Positions 1 through 12,610 of a stretch of DNA of 64,000 nucleotides are shown piece after piece. Source of the stretch: Symbiodinium natans (lineage: Eukaryota; Sar; Dinophyceae; Suessiales; Symbiodiniaceae); the NCBI GenBank assembly GCA_905221605.1, contig CAJNDS010002248.1:186001-250000 (forward strand). Direction: 5' to 3'. The notes beneath the pieces are model-generated. The model had not been told where the DNA came from. It saw nothing but the letters and a program-made list of their open reading frames with translations, and ran no database searches. The translations under genes were made by a program, and so were the position numbers. Numbering within the stretch: the first letter of the stretch is position 1; each line of letters starts with the position of its first letter.

Positions 1-749
1 AAACGAAGCAAATCCTGACCAAGGCCAACTCCACTGAAACTGGCATCCGCGCGGCTTGCTTTTGCTTTGGGCGCCGGCTGCGTCTCCTCCTGGTTCTTTT
101 TGGGGGCTTACAAGGGAGCCTGGAACATGGGAATGTTGCGAAAATGAGGAACCCCTAGTGTGCCCACACAGAAGGATTCCGTTATATTCCCTTCATAAGG
201 CACCCCCTAATTTGCGGAGATATGGTGTCTGTGCAGAGGCTTGAGGATCTCCGAAGTCTCACCACCTAAGCCCTATGAACCCTTTATCGGACTGCATGGT
301 TCTTTGTTGGGGATGAGGGATTCCCCATATATACCCTTTGAAGAATCCCTATATGTATGCCCTTGAGAAGGGAGTCTATAGGGTACCTAATTCCCTCAGC
401 CTCATTCCCTACTAAGTGCCAGTGAGTTCTTCGTCCTCCCTTCCCTGTGGCACCTCGCCCCAGAGCTTTGGCACCTGTGGCGGGCGGCGGAACCTGCCTC
501 GCTCGCTGGGCGGCGTGTCCTCGGATTGTGGGCAGTTAGGGGGGTTTCGGGGCCTTTTATATATAGGGATTAGGTATCAGATGCTTGCTTCATGGGTATG
601 GGAGATCTGAAGTGCAGGGTGTGGCTCAAACAGCATACGCTCACCCTTTTCGGCATCTGGGATGCTGTGTGACTAGAAGTGCTCCCGGCAACTTACAAGA
701 CCGTCTCAATCATCGTCTTATGGCCATGTCCGGAGACCCTGAAGCAGGC

Positions 750-847
750 CCGAATAATTCGAATAGGATTCTGGGGGGTTATGCTAGTATAGTTACAAAG
801 GGACCATAAGTTTAAGGGAGCATGATTAAAGGAATTATTCCGGCCCC
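750..847. mobile_element. Family M5 element
   Basis: CCCGAATAATTCGAATAGGA at the left and GAATTATTCCGGCCCC at the right, with GTTACAAAGGGACCATAAG inside. Confidence 0.45.
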
Positions 848-1214
848 TGTATGACATGTCACATGATTGCTGCCAGGCCACCGGGGCTTTCAGCAGGCGG
901 CAGAGCTCGGAAATGATGTTCCTGAGCTGCTGTAGCAAAGTTACGAGTCTTCGCTAGCTGACTGCTTACTCACAGCTTTGAGGGTGTAAGAATGGAGCGA
1001 TGGAGCTTGCTGCCTTACTTCCCGTGCCGCACTGTAAGGCATTGCATGCCGCGAGTTGGCTTCGGTAGGGTTGGAAGGTTGTCAGTTTGCAGGCTGTTCG
1101 CGGCTCGACCTTGAAGAGCTCGGAGAATCTTAGGATGCTCGCACCCGACACATTTTGGAGAGCCCCACGTGCGTCGTCGTCAAAATGCCCTTTGCAGCCA
1201 GATGAAGCCCTGAG

Positions 1215-1255
1215 CCTAAACCCTAAACCCTAAACCCTAAACCCTAAACCCTAAA
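1215..1255 (-). repeat. CCCTAAA array
   Basis: Five and a half units, then a further single unit at 1260. Confidence 0.9.
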
Positions 1256-2500
1256 GGCCCTAAACCCTGGAAGGCCCCCTGAGTCGAGTCCCAGGTTCGG
1301 ATCCACCAGTGACGGCTGCATCTGCGATGCCGCAGCGGGCGACTGCCGCGAGTCTGTTCGGGAGGAGTACTCGGAATACTCGGCCTCCTGGGCATGTTTC
1401 TGAAAATCCCGAAAAACAAAGAGCTGTCGTCGCTCAATCTCGCACACCCGGCAGAGCAAAAGTGTGAGGAATTCGGAGCGCGCTTCTGGAGACGAAGGAG
1501 CTGGGGCTTGCAGCTTTAAGGTGCATACCGGCACTTACGCCGCAAACCACGCCAGAAAAAAAAAAAAAAAACAGCAATGGAAAGGCAGCAAAGCAATGGA
1601 CCACAAATGCTGACGCCCAGGTGCAGTCAGAAAGGTCATACCTCCCTCCACTATTGCAACACCCCAGATTGCCACAAGTCCGTTTTGCCCCCAAACACCT
1701 CTGCTGAAGCCGTCTCAAGCCTGAGTCGCGTGACGCAAACACCGAAGAACTCACACCTGTGTATAACCCTAGGTCTAGCCCAACTAGCACACTAAACCTT
1801 AAACAAACCTTTTTGTCAGAGGACTCCCCTAACCACAAACCCTCGCCCTATAAATGCTAAACCCTAAACCCTGAACCCTAAACGACTATTTGCTTAAGAA
1901 CCCCACCCCTCTATTGCCCATATAACGAAGAATATCTTGATTTTGGGGATTCTTACGCATTTAGTTGTACACCCCTAAACCCTAAACCCAAAAAACCCTA
2001 AGCCCTAAGCCCCTAAACCCCCAAAGCAGGTCCACGCCGAGCCCAAAACTGACCGCGGAGCCGACCAGGCCGAGAATTTCTGCGTCGAGCGGTCGTGGGG
2101 GAATGGGCCCTGGCCATGGTGCTTGGGGTTCATTGGGGGTTTCCTTAGGGTTTTAGGGCGTTTTAGGGTTCTTGGGGTTTCTTAGGGTTTTAGGGATTTT
2201 AGGGCTCTTAGGGCTTTGAGGCTGTTGGGGCTCTTATTATTAGGGTTCTTAGGGCTCAGGTTTTCTGGTGGTTTGGGCTCAGGGCTTCTGTTTCGGCGCG
2301 CGGCTTCCAACAAGATGGATGGGGAGTTGAGGGACGATAGGGTTTGGCCTGTTCAAGTCGGAGAAGCGAGGTTTACGGTCTTCGACCCTCCCGACACGCA
2401 CCGACCCATAGTTCAGTCGACCCACCCTATCACTCTCTGTCTATGAGTCTACATGCCAACTTCTTGGTTCTGGGTTTCCAGACGACAGGGATTCTAGCGT
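1256..2500. other. No gene seen
   Basis: Single and degenerate CCCTAAA/TTTAGGG units (1856-1882, 1973-2020, 2150-2275) and an A14 run. Minus-strand open stretches near 1434-1838 have no recognisable domain. Confidence 0.5.
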
Positions 2501-2506
2501 TTTGGG

Positions 2507-2742
2507 GTGCGTAAGGTATATAACCCCCCATTTTAGGAAAGCACACTTTTTGCACAGTTTGGGACAAAAAAGGCTCGGATTCCTCAACTCAATCCTGCAC
2601 CGTGCCCCAAAGGCTCAAGAGACAAGGCCTTGAACTAAAACGAAATGGGGTTTTACGAAAACACGGGACACCTAACATACTAGGATTCCCTTAGAATAAG
2701 GGCCCCAATAAGGTACCCCCTAATTTCGGAAACCCGCAAAGT
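2507..2742. mobile_element. Family M7-like sequence
   Basis: AAGGTACCCCCTAATTTCGG plus AAACCC at the right end matches the M7 terminus. The left end is diverged. Confidence 0.4.
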
Positions 2743-5700
2743 CCAGCCCGGTCCAGCCCACCTCTGCTTGGGGCATGCGCATGGTCTGGCCTGCATCCTG
2801 GATCGCAACCGAGACGGCCAAAGAGTCTTGCATGTTTCAGCGCTATCTGGAGGCTACTCTCGGAAGCCCGGGGTTGTTCCTGGGGTATCTCCCAAAAGGC
2901 TGCTGCAGTTTCAGGCGCGCAGGGAATTTGGTCAGCTTTTCACACAGGCCCGCATCCAAGAACATGTGGTTGAGGGCCCTGGTATTGGGTGATTGCTTGG
3001 TCCCTTTTGTTCCCGTGGTTTATGTGGCCGTTTCCTTCTGACACTCAGTCTGAAATACACCCCTGAGCCCCTACACCTGCGACTGAAGTCCGACAGCCCT
3101 GTGTCGTGCAAGGTGGGGCCCACCCTCTTGCTCAAGGTTCATAGGCTTAAGGGCCAAACAGCAAGCAAATCTAAAACACATGCTCAGATCTGCAGAACTA
3201 GTTCACCACCCCCCCCCCCCTCACCCGGCTTAGACTCACCTGTTTGTCAGCATTCGTCGCGAAGGACACAGTTGGTTTCACATTGCCATACGATGGCCAC
3301 CTCCTGCCTTTGCATTTTGCTGAAATCATGGGTGTATGGTGCGGGACACCTCCTTGACTCGGCAGCTCCGGAAAACCCTTTTCCTCGACCCTGCCACACA
3401 CAGCACCTCCGTGTAGGTGTAGCCATCGGCCATCGAGGCCTTCAGAAGGCATGCTGGGTTTCATGGGGCCCCTGCGCATTCTCATCTCCACACCGAATCG
3501 GACGAAATCCCAAGCTTCCGGAGGACGTACACCCAGGGGGGTTCTTCAATGGAATCCCCCCCCAAGGCTAGGGATGTTGGCCTTACAGGGGAAATCGGGT
3601 GCCCAAAACATACCCAACATGACCTTGCCTCGTCGGGGTAGCCGCTCCCATCTGTCTCGTAGCCATCATAGCCCGTGCCCGGACTCCATAGAGAGGTCCT
3701 GGCACATGCTGGAACCCAGCAGGGCTCGGGCCGCTTAAACGAAAATCTCAGACTCTGAAACTAAGGCACAAAAAAACATCAAGGATCGGAATATGAAGTT
3801 TGTAAGTCTGCAAACCTCAACACCCGAGTTAAACCATCCAACTCAACCCGTCCAAGGCAACTGCCCTAAACCCTAAACCCTCAGGCAACTGCCCCTCCCT
3901 AAACCCTGAACCCTATAACCCAAAACCCAAACCCCCCCCCCCTCCCTCAGGAAGCTCAGACAGCAGAGCACGCCTGGGAGGCGATGGACCTGCCAAAGAC
4001 ATCTCATATTCTTTGAACCTCAACCTGAGACCCCCCTAGAAATCTACTTCACCTGCGACCTCCCTAAAACAACCTTACACATTCGTAGGTTGCACCCATA
4101 TTTAAGGCTTTAAGGGATTGCAACCCCCTAAGTACAGAGTATAGCCCCATATGGAGCACCAGGCAGAACCCCAAGCCCTCCTCCAACACAAACAAAGCTG
4201 GGATTTGCAGGATTCCTGACTTCTTTCGGACCGTTTGTTGTCCGTGCGCGGTGGAATAGGCCGGCCGGCGGAGGGTGGGAGAACAAACGAAATCAAATGA
4301 GGATCAACTGATCAACAAATCAACTCCCCTGCAAAGATGGACCAACAAGAATCAAAGCCCTCGCCTCAACGGATTTGGTTCGCAAGGCTCCAAATAAATG
4401 ATGTGAATGAAGGCTCAACCCATGTAAAAATTCTGCGTTTCTGGCCATTTGCAGGCTCCAAACACGATGCATTGCTGTTTACTCCGAGTCCCCAACGATT
4501 ATCCCAGACTAACACGTCCTGCACTTTTGACTTTGCGCCATAGAATGCATTTCTGCCTATTAGCACGCGATGAGCACTGCAAATTATACTATGTGTGCTT
4601 CTTCGCGCCTCTTCGAAGGTTCCAGAGGCTGCAAATACCATGCAGTATAACATTTTCTGCTTGTTCGCAGGCTGCAGATACAGTAATTGCCGGCATTTCT
4701 GCCTAGTCTCCGCGGTAAGTTACAGCATTTAAGCTGCAAACACGGTAACTTGCAGCATTGTTGCATGTTCACAAGCCTCGACTACTTCCTTCCTTCCGGC
4801 CTTTCTTCCTTCCTTCCTTTCCTTAAGATTATGATTTTTGTTGACCCTTATACGCTTTGATTCGATCCCTATCCCCTCTGGGTCGGGTAGGAATCACCCA
4901 CAACTCGCCACAACTCGGGACCCCAGAAACCCTAAACCCTAAACCCTAGACACTAGAGCCTTGCAGCAGAAAGCCACCCGTGGACTTCGACACGAACCCC
5001 AAAAAGGTGTAGGGTTTAGGGCTTGTAGGGCCCGAGGTCTTACTAGGGTTTAGAGTTTAGGGGGGTCTAGGGTTTATAGCTATAGGGTTTAATTATATGG
5101 AAAAAGGGCTTACATCAGGCCTAGGGCTTCTTAGGGTTTCGGGCTTATAGGGCCACAGGGCTTATCAGGGTCTAGGCAGGTAGGTCCCCGACCACTGAAC
5201 ATGGACCCCGCATCGCTCGTGCCGCTGGCCGCACGGGCGCCTGCAGCTGCTGGGAGAAAAAAAGGCTATAACCGTAAACCCTAAACCCTATAACCCTACA
5301 CCCTATAATCCTTTCTTGAACCCAGGCTCTGAGCATCCCTCAACCCTTTGTGTGCCAGAGCTCTCTTGAACCCTAAACCCTAAAACAGCCCGTTTCAAGT
5401 TTGGTTCGGGCCGGGCCTTTGGGTGGTTCTGACATTGAGATGCTGAAGACTCACGCATGATGTGGAGGCAGCTTAAGCTTGAACGGGCACGGGTTTAGGG
5501 TTCCATGGTCTGTGAGTCTGTGAGATCTCTTTACGAACCTTTTGGGCGAGGATGCACGAGCTTTCGGGGGCAAACCTGCCGGTTGGGGACGCGTTCTAGC
5601 AATGTAGATGCTCTGAGGTACCGGCCCTCTTTTAAGAAAGCCTTGTGAGGCAATGCATCCGACAGTGTTTACACGCTTCGAACTGAAATCGCGGTTGTTT

Positions 5701-5860
5701 CGCATGAGCGCCCACATTCCTCTGTCGGTGCAAGAAGCCACATTACATGCGCGTGAAAAACCGGCATCAACACGGAATCTGCCACCAAACCCCGGTGATT
5801 CGCATCACACAACCAGAAACGTCATTTCGTGCAACAACAGCTTCTGATCAGTCCACCTGC
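2743..5860. other. No gene seen
   Basis: The longest open stretch (2993-3571, plus strand) resembles no family and starts without a clear ATG context. CTTCC microsatellite at 4785-4825 and degenerate TTTAGGG sequence at 4920-5390. Confidence 0.5.
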
Positions 5861-5863
5861 AAG

Positions 5864-5981
5864 CCCAAAGGGTCCTAAGTACCTAGATTGGGGGACACTT
5901 ACCCATACCATACTAGTAATTCCTTTCATAGACTCATAGAAGCCCTACTGTCTACCATGTAGGTACTTAGGACCCTTTGGG
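5864..5981. mobile_element. Small element with perfect 22-bp inverted ends
   Basis: Ends 5864-5885 (CCCAAAGGGTCCTAAGTACC plus TA) and 5960-5981 are exact complements. The flanks are AAG on both sides, a possible 3-bp target duplication. I see no second copy in the window. Confidence 0.75.
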
Positions 5982-7084
5982 AAGTAGTCAGTGGCAAGGT
6001 TCAAGTCGCAGCTTACATGCTCAAATCTGCAAAACGCAAAATCGGGAATCGCATCCTTCGCAAGCGCAGGCAGGGGTCAAGCGGCAAACTACACTGATCA
6101 GTCAGGACAACGGGGATCCGTCTCCAGAGGCTCTTGGCGGTCTACCGATCCAAAGGCTTCTGCTGTATGAATGTGCGATTCTGAGGAAGGATTCACGTCC
6201 GCGCTCCATTCCCACGATTTCGTCCCTAACAAGTACGAGCCACGTTCGATATGGAACATGTCGTCAGTTGAACTAGATGTCTCACAAAAAATCTTCTAGC
6301 TGATGCTGGCCCCTCCCCAGAACCTGGACTCACAGGGTCCACGTAGCTTCTTCGGGTTATGCTCCCATTTGCAGCTGCCCTCCTGGCCATGTTCACAGCA
6401 GCCCGCGCCTACCGGGGGCATGGCGAGTTGCGTGGCCTGGCTGGGATCCTAACCCTAAACCCTAAACCCTTTTGCAACAGGCTTGCCACCTCGCCCGGAG
6501 TAAGTGCCACTCGATTAAACCCTAAACCCTAAACCCTCTTCTGGCATGTCGGGCTCGAGGCCATATAGGGGCTTGAGGGCTTCCAGATCGGTTTAGTCTA
6601 GTTGGGTTTATGGGGTCTACTGCAGGGTCTCATATACTGTATCCATTATAAATGGACATGGTGTGAAAAATACACGCATAGACATATACACATACATATA
6701 TATATATATGATATGAACATCAGGCTTTAATTGAGGGGCCTTGTATGGCTTGATGTCGTTTTCATGCGAGCGGGTGGAGCGCTTCGTGGTTTCGGGACGC
6801 TGGAGCCACGCGGCTCCAGCGCTTCTGGCTTGTCATTCCCCGCAACCCTAAGCCCTGAACCCCAAACCCTTACAATAACAAATATAGCCCTTATAACCCT
6901 TATAATCCTAACCCTAAACCCTTATAACAATGTAACCCTTATAACCCTAAACCCTAAGAAACAACGGAACGCAGGGCCCGGGCCTCCCAAAGTCTCGGCA
7001 CTTGCGGCGGCCTCCGGAAGCCTTGCTCGCTGGGCGACGCCTCCTGTGTGAAGGTGCAGGAAAGCTCGACAAAGGATGGCGGAT

Positions 7085-7204
7085 GATGGTGGATGATGGC
7101 GGATGATGATGGATGATGGATGATGGATGATGGATGATGGATGATGGATGATGGATGATGGATGGTGGATGGTGGATGGTGGATGGTGGATGAGGAGGAA
7201 GTTG

Positions 7205-7250
<46 letters not shown>
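7085..7250. repeat. ATGATGG/ATGGTGG repeat passing into (ATG)14
   Basis: 7-base and 3-base units. Open frames across it, encoding His, Ser, Asp or Met runs, are by-products of the repeat. Confidence 0.9.
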
Positions 7251-7252
<2 letters not shown>

Positions 7253-7508
7253 GTGTGTGTGTGCGCCGGTGGGAAGGAGGGAGGGTGTGCAAAGAAAACC
7301 CACGTCACCCCCAAAGACCTTCGAAGCCTTCGGCCGTGCTTGAACGCAAGGCACTACAAGGCCGAGCAGCAAGTGTTCGGGCCTCTATGGGTTTGGGGAT
7401 GTTCTGAGGCGTTGGTGCCCGCAATTCTACAGAAATCTTTTCCCCGGCAGGTCGGGACGCTGCTGCCCGAGAGAGAGACGAGCCGTGCAAAGCCTGCATG
7501 AGCCCCAA

Positions 7509-7600
7509 CCTGTCACTCCAATTGCCTACCGTTTAGCAGTAATTACCCCTTAATTAATGAGTAGAACCCCACAAAACTGTAGCTAATTGGGGTTACAGGG
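7509..7600. mobile_element. Small inverted-repeat element, family M2
   Basis: The ends CCTGTCACTCCAATTGCCTA and TAGCTAATTGGGGTTACAGG are imperfect complements; the interior has TTACCCCTTAATTAAT. Confidence 0.6.
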
Positions 7601-7874
7601 AAACCTTCCATGGAAATCCAATTCAACTCAACGCCTCAACCCTTTTAGCTGCGCCTTGCGAATGCGGGGAGCCGACTTAAGCTTCTTCAGCATCCACACT
7701 CTCACGAAACCCCGCCGGGACCCGAAACTCTCTAGTCCAGATACCTAAACGGCGCAAGAGCCGAAAGCAAAAAGGGGGCCCAAAAGTGTCCTCAAGCCTA
7801 TGCTTGAAAGCGCCCTGACACACAGCAAAAGCCCTGAGCCCCACAGCGCTTCAGGAAGTCGGTGGGGGTTCCTC

Positions 7875-7906
7875 CCCTAAACCCTAAACCCTAAACCCTA
7901 AACCCT
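7875..7906 (-). repeat. CCCTAAA array
   Basis: About four units. Confidence 0.9.
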
Positions 7907-7944
7907 CAGCCCAGGAACTGTAAGCAACCCATTGCCAGCGCTTA

Positions 7945-8050
7945 CCTGGGACTCTATTTACCTACAGTTTAGTAGTAATTACTCTTAATTAGGTATAACC
8001 CATACAAACATAACCCATAAAAGTTTTGTAATATTACCCTGATGGAGTTA
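7945..8050. mobile_element. Partial family M2 element cut by a telomere-type array
   Basis: Begins CCTGGGACTCTATTTACCTA and runs through TTTAGTAGTAATTACTCTTA. The right end is missing, and the CCCTAAA array (8051-8090) starts where the element stops. Confidence 0.55.
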
Positions 8051-8090
8051 CCCTAAACCCTAAACCCTAAACCCTAAACCCTAAACCCTA
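8051..8090 (-). repeat. CCCTAAA array
   Basis: About five units, joined to a truncated M2 element. Confidence 0.9.
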
Positions 8091-8225
8091 GACCCTCAAC
8101 CCTATAGAGCTGGAGCGCGGGCCTCCTCCTCTGGCTCCTGAAAGGCCTGGTCGGGTGGGAGTTGGCCCCAACGACTGCCGGGGGAAAGTTGCCCCGAAAC
8201 CAAGTCTAGCAACTCTCCATGCCTT

Positions 8226-8310
8226 TTTAGGGTTTAGGGTTTAGGGTTTAGGGTTTAGGGCAAAAATCTAAAAACCCCAAACCCTAAACCCTAGGAAAAC
8301 CCTAAACCCT
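8226..8310. repeat. TTTAGGG array facing CCCTAAA array
   Basis: Five TTTAGGG units, a spacer of under 20 bases, then CCCTAAA units; it can fold into a hairpin. Confidence 0.9.
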
Positions 8311-9692
8311 ACCAAAAATGAACTCTTGGGGTCCCCGCGGGTGTCTCCGATGGCGGGAGCTGCTCCGATGCTGGAGGGAGCTCGCTGGGCTTCTCCACCT
8401 GGAAAGGATGGTTGATCTGGGGGTGTACGAAAATAAGAGGCCCCTAAAAACACGAAGTACCCGAATTTCGCAAACCCCCATCAAGGCGCCAATTCCTTCG
8501 TTGAGCTAGGGCGCCTTGGGGTGCCGGCTGGGAGATGGTGAAAGTTCGCGTTGAGGAGTTCAGGAAGCACGTTCAACGTCTTTGATCTCTCACATGGAAC
8601 AGCACATGCGTCTCAACGGCGAGTAGAGGCTGGGATTCAGAACAGAAACCTCGAAACACGAGCGCAAAGCGCGACCAAGAGCACCAGCACGGCGCAACAC
8701 GGCGACGACGACTCCGTACCCCCAAGAAGCCCAAGAGCGCGCCCCAGACGGCGCAGTCCTTCTCTAATCGAGGTCGTCATTCCATCTTTGCCCTGGTGAC
8801 ACTTTTGGAAGACTTTGGGCCTCCAACTTAACCGCGCGGCTTCGGGGTGAGCATCCCGGGCTTCGTCCATCGTCCCTCTCTCTCGTGGTCTTTCGGCTTT
8901 TGAGGCCTCATCAGCCTGGATCAGCTCGGATGGGCTGCCTCCGCCCTCGGCCAACCTGCACGTCGGGCAGTGAGGGCATGAACTGCCCGGCTGACAAAGG
9001 ACATAAGCTTCGGCCAGGGATTTTGTGGAGACCGTGGCGTATACAAGAACTGCTTGCTTTGGCGTGCTGATGTGCAAGCCTTCTTTCAAGGATCCCTTCC
9101 CCCAAAGACAAATAAGGGTCTCCGAATCTGACCTGTCTAAAAATCCCTCTTCGGCATCGGCCTCTGGCTATCGCCGGGCTCGGGCACCTCCTGTCCAACG
9201 GGCTGTCGGATGGAGGGTTCAAGAACTGTGTCTCTCCTATCATCTCTGCTTAAGATGCAGGTGCCGACGGAAACTCCTCGAGTGCACTGGGTCAAGGAAT
9301 AATTCCTCCATGGGGTGATTTCAGGCCAAAGGCGGGAAGAAATACAAGGGACTCGAATCTTGAGCGATAGAGCCATAACGAAAGTGACCGCGGCGTGCTG
9401 GAAACGATGTTTCGGTCAGTTTGAAAACGATGTTTCGGTCAGTTCTTCGGTATCTCAAATGGAGCCGCCATGAGGGTCGTGGCCTTGTAGGGGCTCAGGA
9501 GACCGAGTGGAGGGGATACGGCCCCTCTGATGCCTGGACATCCCACAACTACATTGGCGTTACTTTAGCGCCATCCGCCCCCCGAAGAACTTTTCAAATC
9601 TTCGACAGCACCGAAGTCCGAGCGGAAAGGCAGATATGACGGAGGCCGCTTGCATCGGCCTTGACGGCGTTGCTAGACTCAGACTTGACCTA

Positions 9693-9781
9693 CCAGGATG
9701 GGCTATTAGGCCTTAAAATCCTCAGAATGAACCCTCTGAAGGACCTTTTAAGGGATTATAGGGTATACTAGCCCATCCTGG
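9693..9781. mobile_element. Small inverted-repeat element, family M3 (TA target)
   Basis: 13-bp perfect ends CCAGGATGGGCTA / TAGCCCATCCTGG, flanked on both sides by TA. This is the pattern of Tc1/mariner-type non-autonomous elements. The interior carries CCTTTTAAGGGATTATAGGG. Confidence 0.75.
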
Positions 9782-11203
9782 TATAGCAATCTCGCTGCCA
9801 GCGGTGTTTTTTCCTGGAGAACGAACGCGGGAATGGTGATTCCTGAGGTCCCTTGCGTAGGAGCACTGAGACAAGTAACGCCCGTGACACAATATTGCCA
9901 TTTATTGGGATTTAGGGTTTAGGGTTTATTGCTTTCCACCAGAGAGAATCCGAAGGAGCCTCGGCTGGCACAGCCGCTGGCACTGGAGCTGCCTCTTCTG
10001 CAATAGGTGGAGCCTGCCACTGTTGAAGTTCACGGCTTCGTGGGGTTGCGGGGCTTAGCGACACATGCAAATCACACAAACACGTCTCAAGACACCAAGG
10101 CATTCAGCCTCAAAGCCACACTGAAAGGTCCTTTAGAACTGGAGGCGACCATGAGGAAACAGATTGAACCCGCTCTTGGAACCGCGGTGGCCCGCAAGGG
10201 CCTCGGCCGGCGTGGCTTCTGACGCCGGAGCCACTGCCTCTTCGGCATCACAGCGTGTGGGCATCAGGTTTTCACTCTCAACCCCAGAACCTGAAAGCAC
10301 GAACGCCAAAGAAAGCCCCATGCATCAAGAGCCGACCCAACAGTCATGAACCCCGTCAGACCAACGCGGGCGTCTCCAAAAACCAAGTTGTTGTGTTGTG
10401 TGTGTGGGCGCAACTTGAATGACCCCCTGAACCCGATATACCCAAACCACATGAAACTTCACAACCCTGCCGAGGCTCCTTTTCAGCCTTTGCACCTCGC
10501 AACTTGTCCTCGATGAAAAGAATGCTACAACGTGCCACGCGACGTACGTAGAACTCCCAGCCCAGGACGTGGAAGCTGCTCTTTTCTGAATCTCAGACAT
10601 CCGCAAACCATGCAAACCTTGACCCCTTCCCAACTCACGAAGACAAAGGCTAAGTATGGACCTGACACATTGCCAACCCCTGTTGAAAAGAGCCTCGGCT
10701 GGTGCAGCCTCTGACGCTGGACCCGACTCTGCGTGTGCAGGAAGCGCTGCCTGCCATGTCTCGGTTGTCTCAGAGGTCGTTGTCAGGTGTCTGGACTGTG
10801 GGTTCAGCACGAGATTGCTGAGGCCCTTCATCAAGCTAGTTTGAGCATGAGGGTTTGCTCTCGACCTGCCTTGTAAAGCAATCAGGCCACCAAAGACATG
10901 TCTGAAGACACATTGCCATCCTCAAAGCAGCAGAGACACCTTACTGAACCTCTCCCTTCCAGAACGTAGATCCCGAAGAGCCTCGGACAGTGCGGGCTCT
11001 GACACCGGAGCCACTGCCTCTTGCACCGCCGGCGACGCCTTACATGTGAAAAGGTTCGAGGCAGTGGGTTTGTGGGGCCTTCGAGGCCTCTCGCATGTTT
11101 GCATTCGTTCTTGAATATGAGGATGAGGTTCTTTCGGCCCCAGGTGCTTATGAGCTTCAGGCGCCGTAAGGCGTGAAAGCCAAACAGCCAACCCGCATGT
11201 CTG

Positions 11204-11228
11204 CCCCCCCCCCCCCCCCCCCCCCCCC
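11204..11228. repeat. Poly-C run, 25 bases
   Basis: Uninterrupted C run directly left of the 69-bp-arm palindrome. Confidence 0.95.
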
Positions 11229-11233
11229 AACAC

Positions 11234-11374
11234 GACAACAGGAGCACCCATGCGAAGGCAGCCAGTCAACACCGCCACTCTCTCTCTCTCTCTCTCTTCT
11301 TCTTCTTCTGAAGAAGAGAGAGAGAGAGAGAGAGTGGCGGTGTTGACTGGCTGCCTTCGCATGGGTGCTCCTGT

Positions 11375-11378
<4 letters not shown>
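11234..11378. repeat. Perfect inverted repeat, 69-bp arms, 7-nt loop
   Basis: Arms 11234-11302 and 11310-11378 are exact reverse complements around centre 11306. Each arm holds a 20-base CT (or AG) run, then CCGCCA, then a 40-base unique segment. The palindrome is bordered by C25 (11204-11228) on the left and (TC)17 (11377-11410) on the right. It could form a cruciform or a long RNA hairpin. A foldback artefact of sequencing or assembly must be excluded. Confidence 0.95.

Positions 11379-11410
<32 letters not shown>
11377..11410. repeat. (TC)17 microsatellite
   Basis: Seventeen TC units that begin inside the last bases of the palindrome's right arm. Confidence 0.95.
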
Positions 11411-11412
<2 letters not shown>

Positions 11413-11702
11413 CCGTGCCATCCCCTGTAGGGTCTTGCTACGCAAGGGCACGAAATGGCGGACCGGAGCATCAACACCAATTATACATGAACCCAAACCC
11501 TTAGATCAGACGTTGTTGTCGGAAACCCCTGTAGGACCAAGCTGAAGGGGGCCATTCTGCATATTAGCTAGCTGACCTTTTGCCAGCGCTTCCACCACAA
11601 ACAACCAAAACCTGGAAGGGCCTCGGCCGGAGAAGCCTCTGACGCTGCAGCCGCTACTTCTTCTGCCGGAGGCGCCACCTCCTGATTTTCGAAGCTCTGA
11701 TT

Positions 11703-11795
11703 ACCAGCATGGGCCATTAGGGCTTGTAATCCCTCTAACCAACCCTATAAAGGGCCTTTTTAAGGGGTTATAGGGTAGAATAGCCCATATAGGTT
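11703..11795. mobile_element. Diverged family M3 element
   Basis: CCAGCATGGGCCATTAGGGC at the left and TAGAATAGCCCATAT at the right, with the AAAGGGCC plus TTATAGGGT interior. It lies between Ala/Glu cassettes. Confidence 0.55.
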
Positions 11796-12144
11796 AGGTT
11801 CATGCGGTTGTAGACCTCTGATCTGAAGACTCAAAGACCAAGTCAGCTGAGGGCGAACTCCTCGAGCCGAAAAGCCATTAAAATGTTTGGTATTGATTCT
11901 GAGAATCGAACAAAAGTATTTCTGTGTATAAAATGTAGGTATCTATGTATAAAATGTAGGTTAGTAGTGATAATGTATACAATCATGCAAGAGTAAGTCG
12001 AGGTCCAGATTGGTCGAAAGGAGAAGAGGACGGAGGCGAAGAAAATCTGGGTGAAATATTCGGATATATAAGCTGTTTAACGGGAGGCTGCCACCAGCCT
12101 CTGACAAAACGCACCCCCAAAGAAGCAGTGACACCTTTCCGGAC

Positions 12145-12290
12145 CCCTAAACCCTGTAAACCCTATAAACCCTATAAACCCTGTAAACCCTGTAAACCCT
12201 GTAAACCCTGTAAACCCTGTAAACCCTGTAAACCCTGTAAACCCTAAACCCTAAACCCTAAACCCTAAACCCTAAACCCTAAACCCTAAA
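12145..12290 (-). repeat. CCCTGTAAA (9-base) array passing into CCCTAAA
   Basis: About nine 9-base variant units, then seven standard units. Confidence 0.95.
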
Positions 12291-12404
12291 TCCCACCGCA
12301 TACTTCTCCGAGGAGCCTCGGCCGGTGCGGCCTCTGATGCAGGAGCTGGAGCCTCTGGCACCGGTGCTCCCGCCTTCCACGTGGGCATTCATTTGGGACA
12401 TGGA

Positions 12405-12469
12405 TTTAGGGTTCTTTGGTTTAGGGTTCTTTGGTTTAGGGTTTAGGGTTTAGGGTTTAGGGGTTAGGG
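12405..12469 (+). repeat. TTTAGGG array with TTCTTTGG spacers
   Basis: TTTAGGGTTCTTTGG occurs twice before standard units. It interrupts sequence that is continuous at 13160-13185. Confidence 0.9.
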
Positions 12470-12610
12470 CATGAGGCTTTCTCTGGTCTCCAGAAGTGAA
12501 TTAGTATAAAGCACGAAAGCAAAACACAGCCAGCTGCGTATCTGCCCCAAACATTGACTCTGCTCCTGCGACAGCTTGGCGACCACTCCGGAATACTTGC
12601 AGCTGACAGA

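Noticed and set aside
2993-3571. 192-codon plus-strand open frame
   Set aside because: Low-complexity Pro/Ser-rich and Cys-containing sequence without a domain, no good start context, and a competing open frame on the other strand.
6922-7407. Open frames rich in His, Ser, Asp or Met
   Set aside because: Direct read-through of the ATG/ATGG microsatellite in several frames on both strands.
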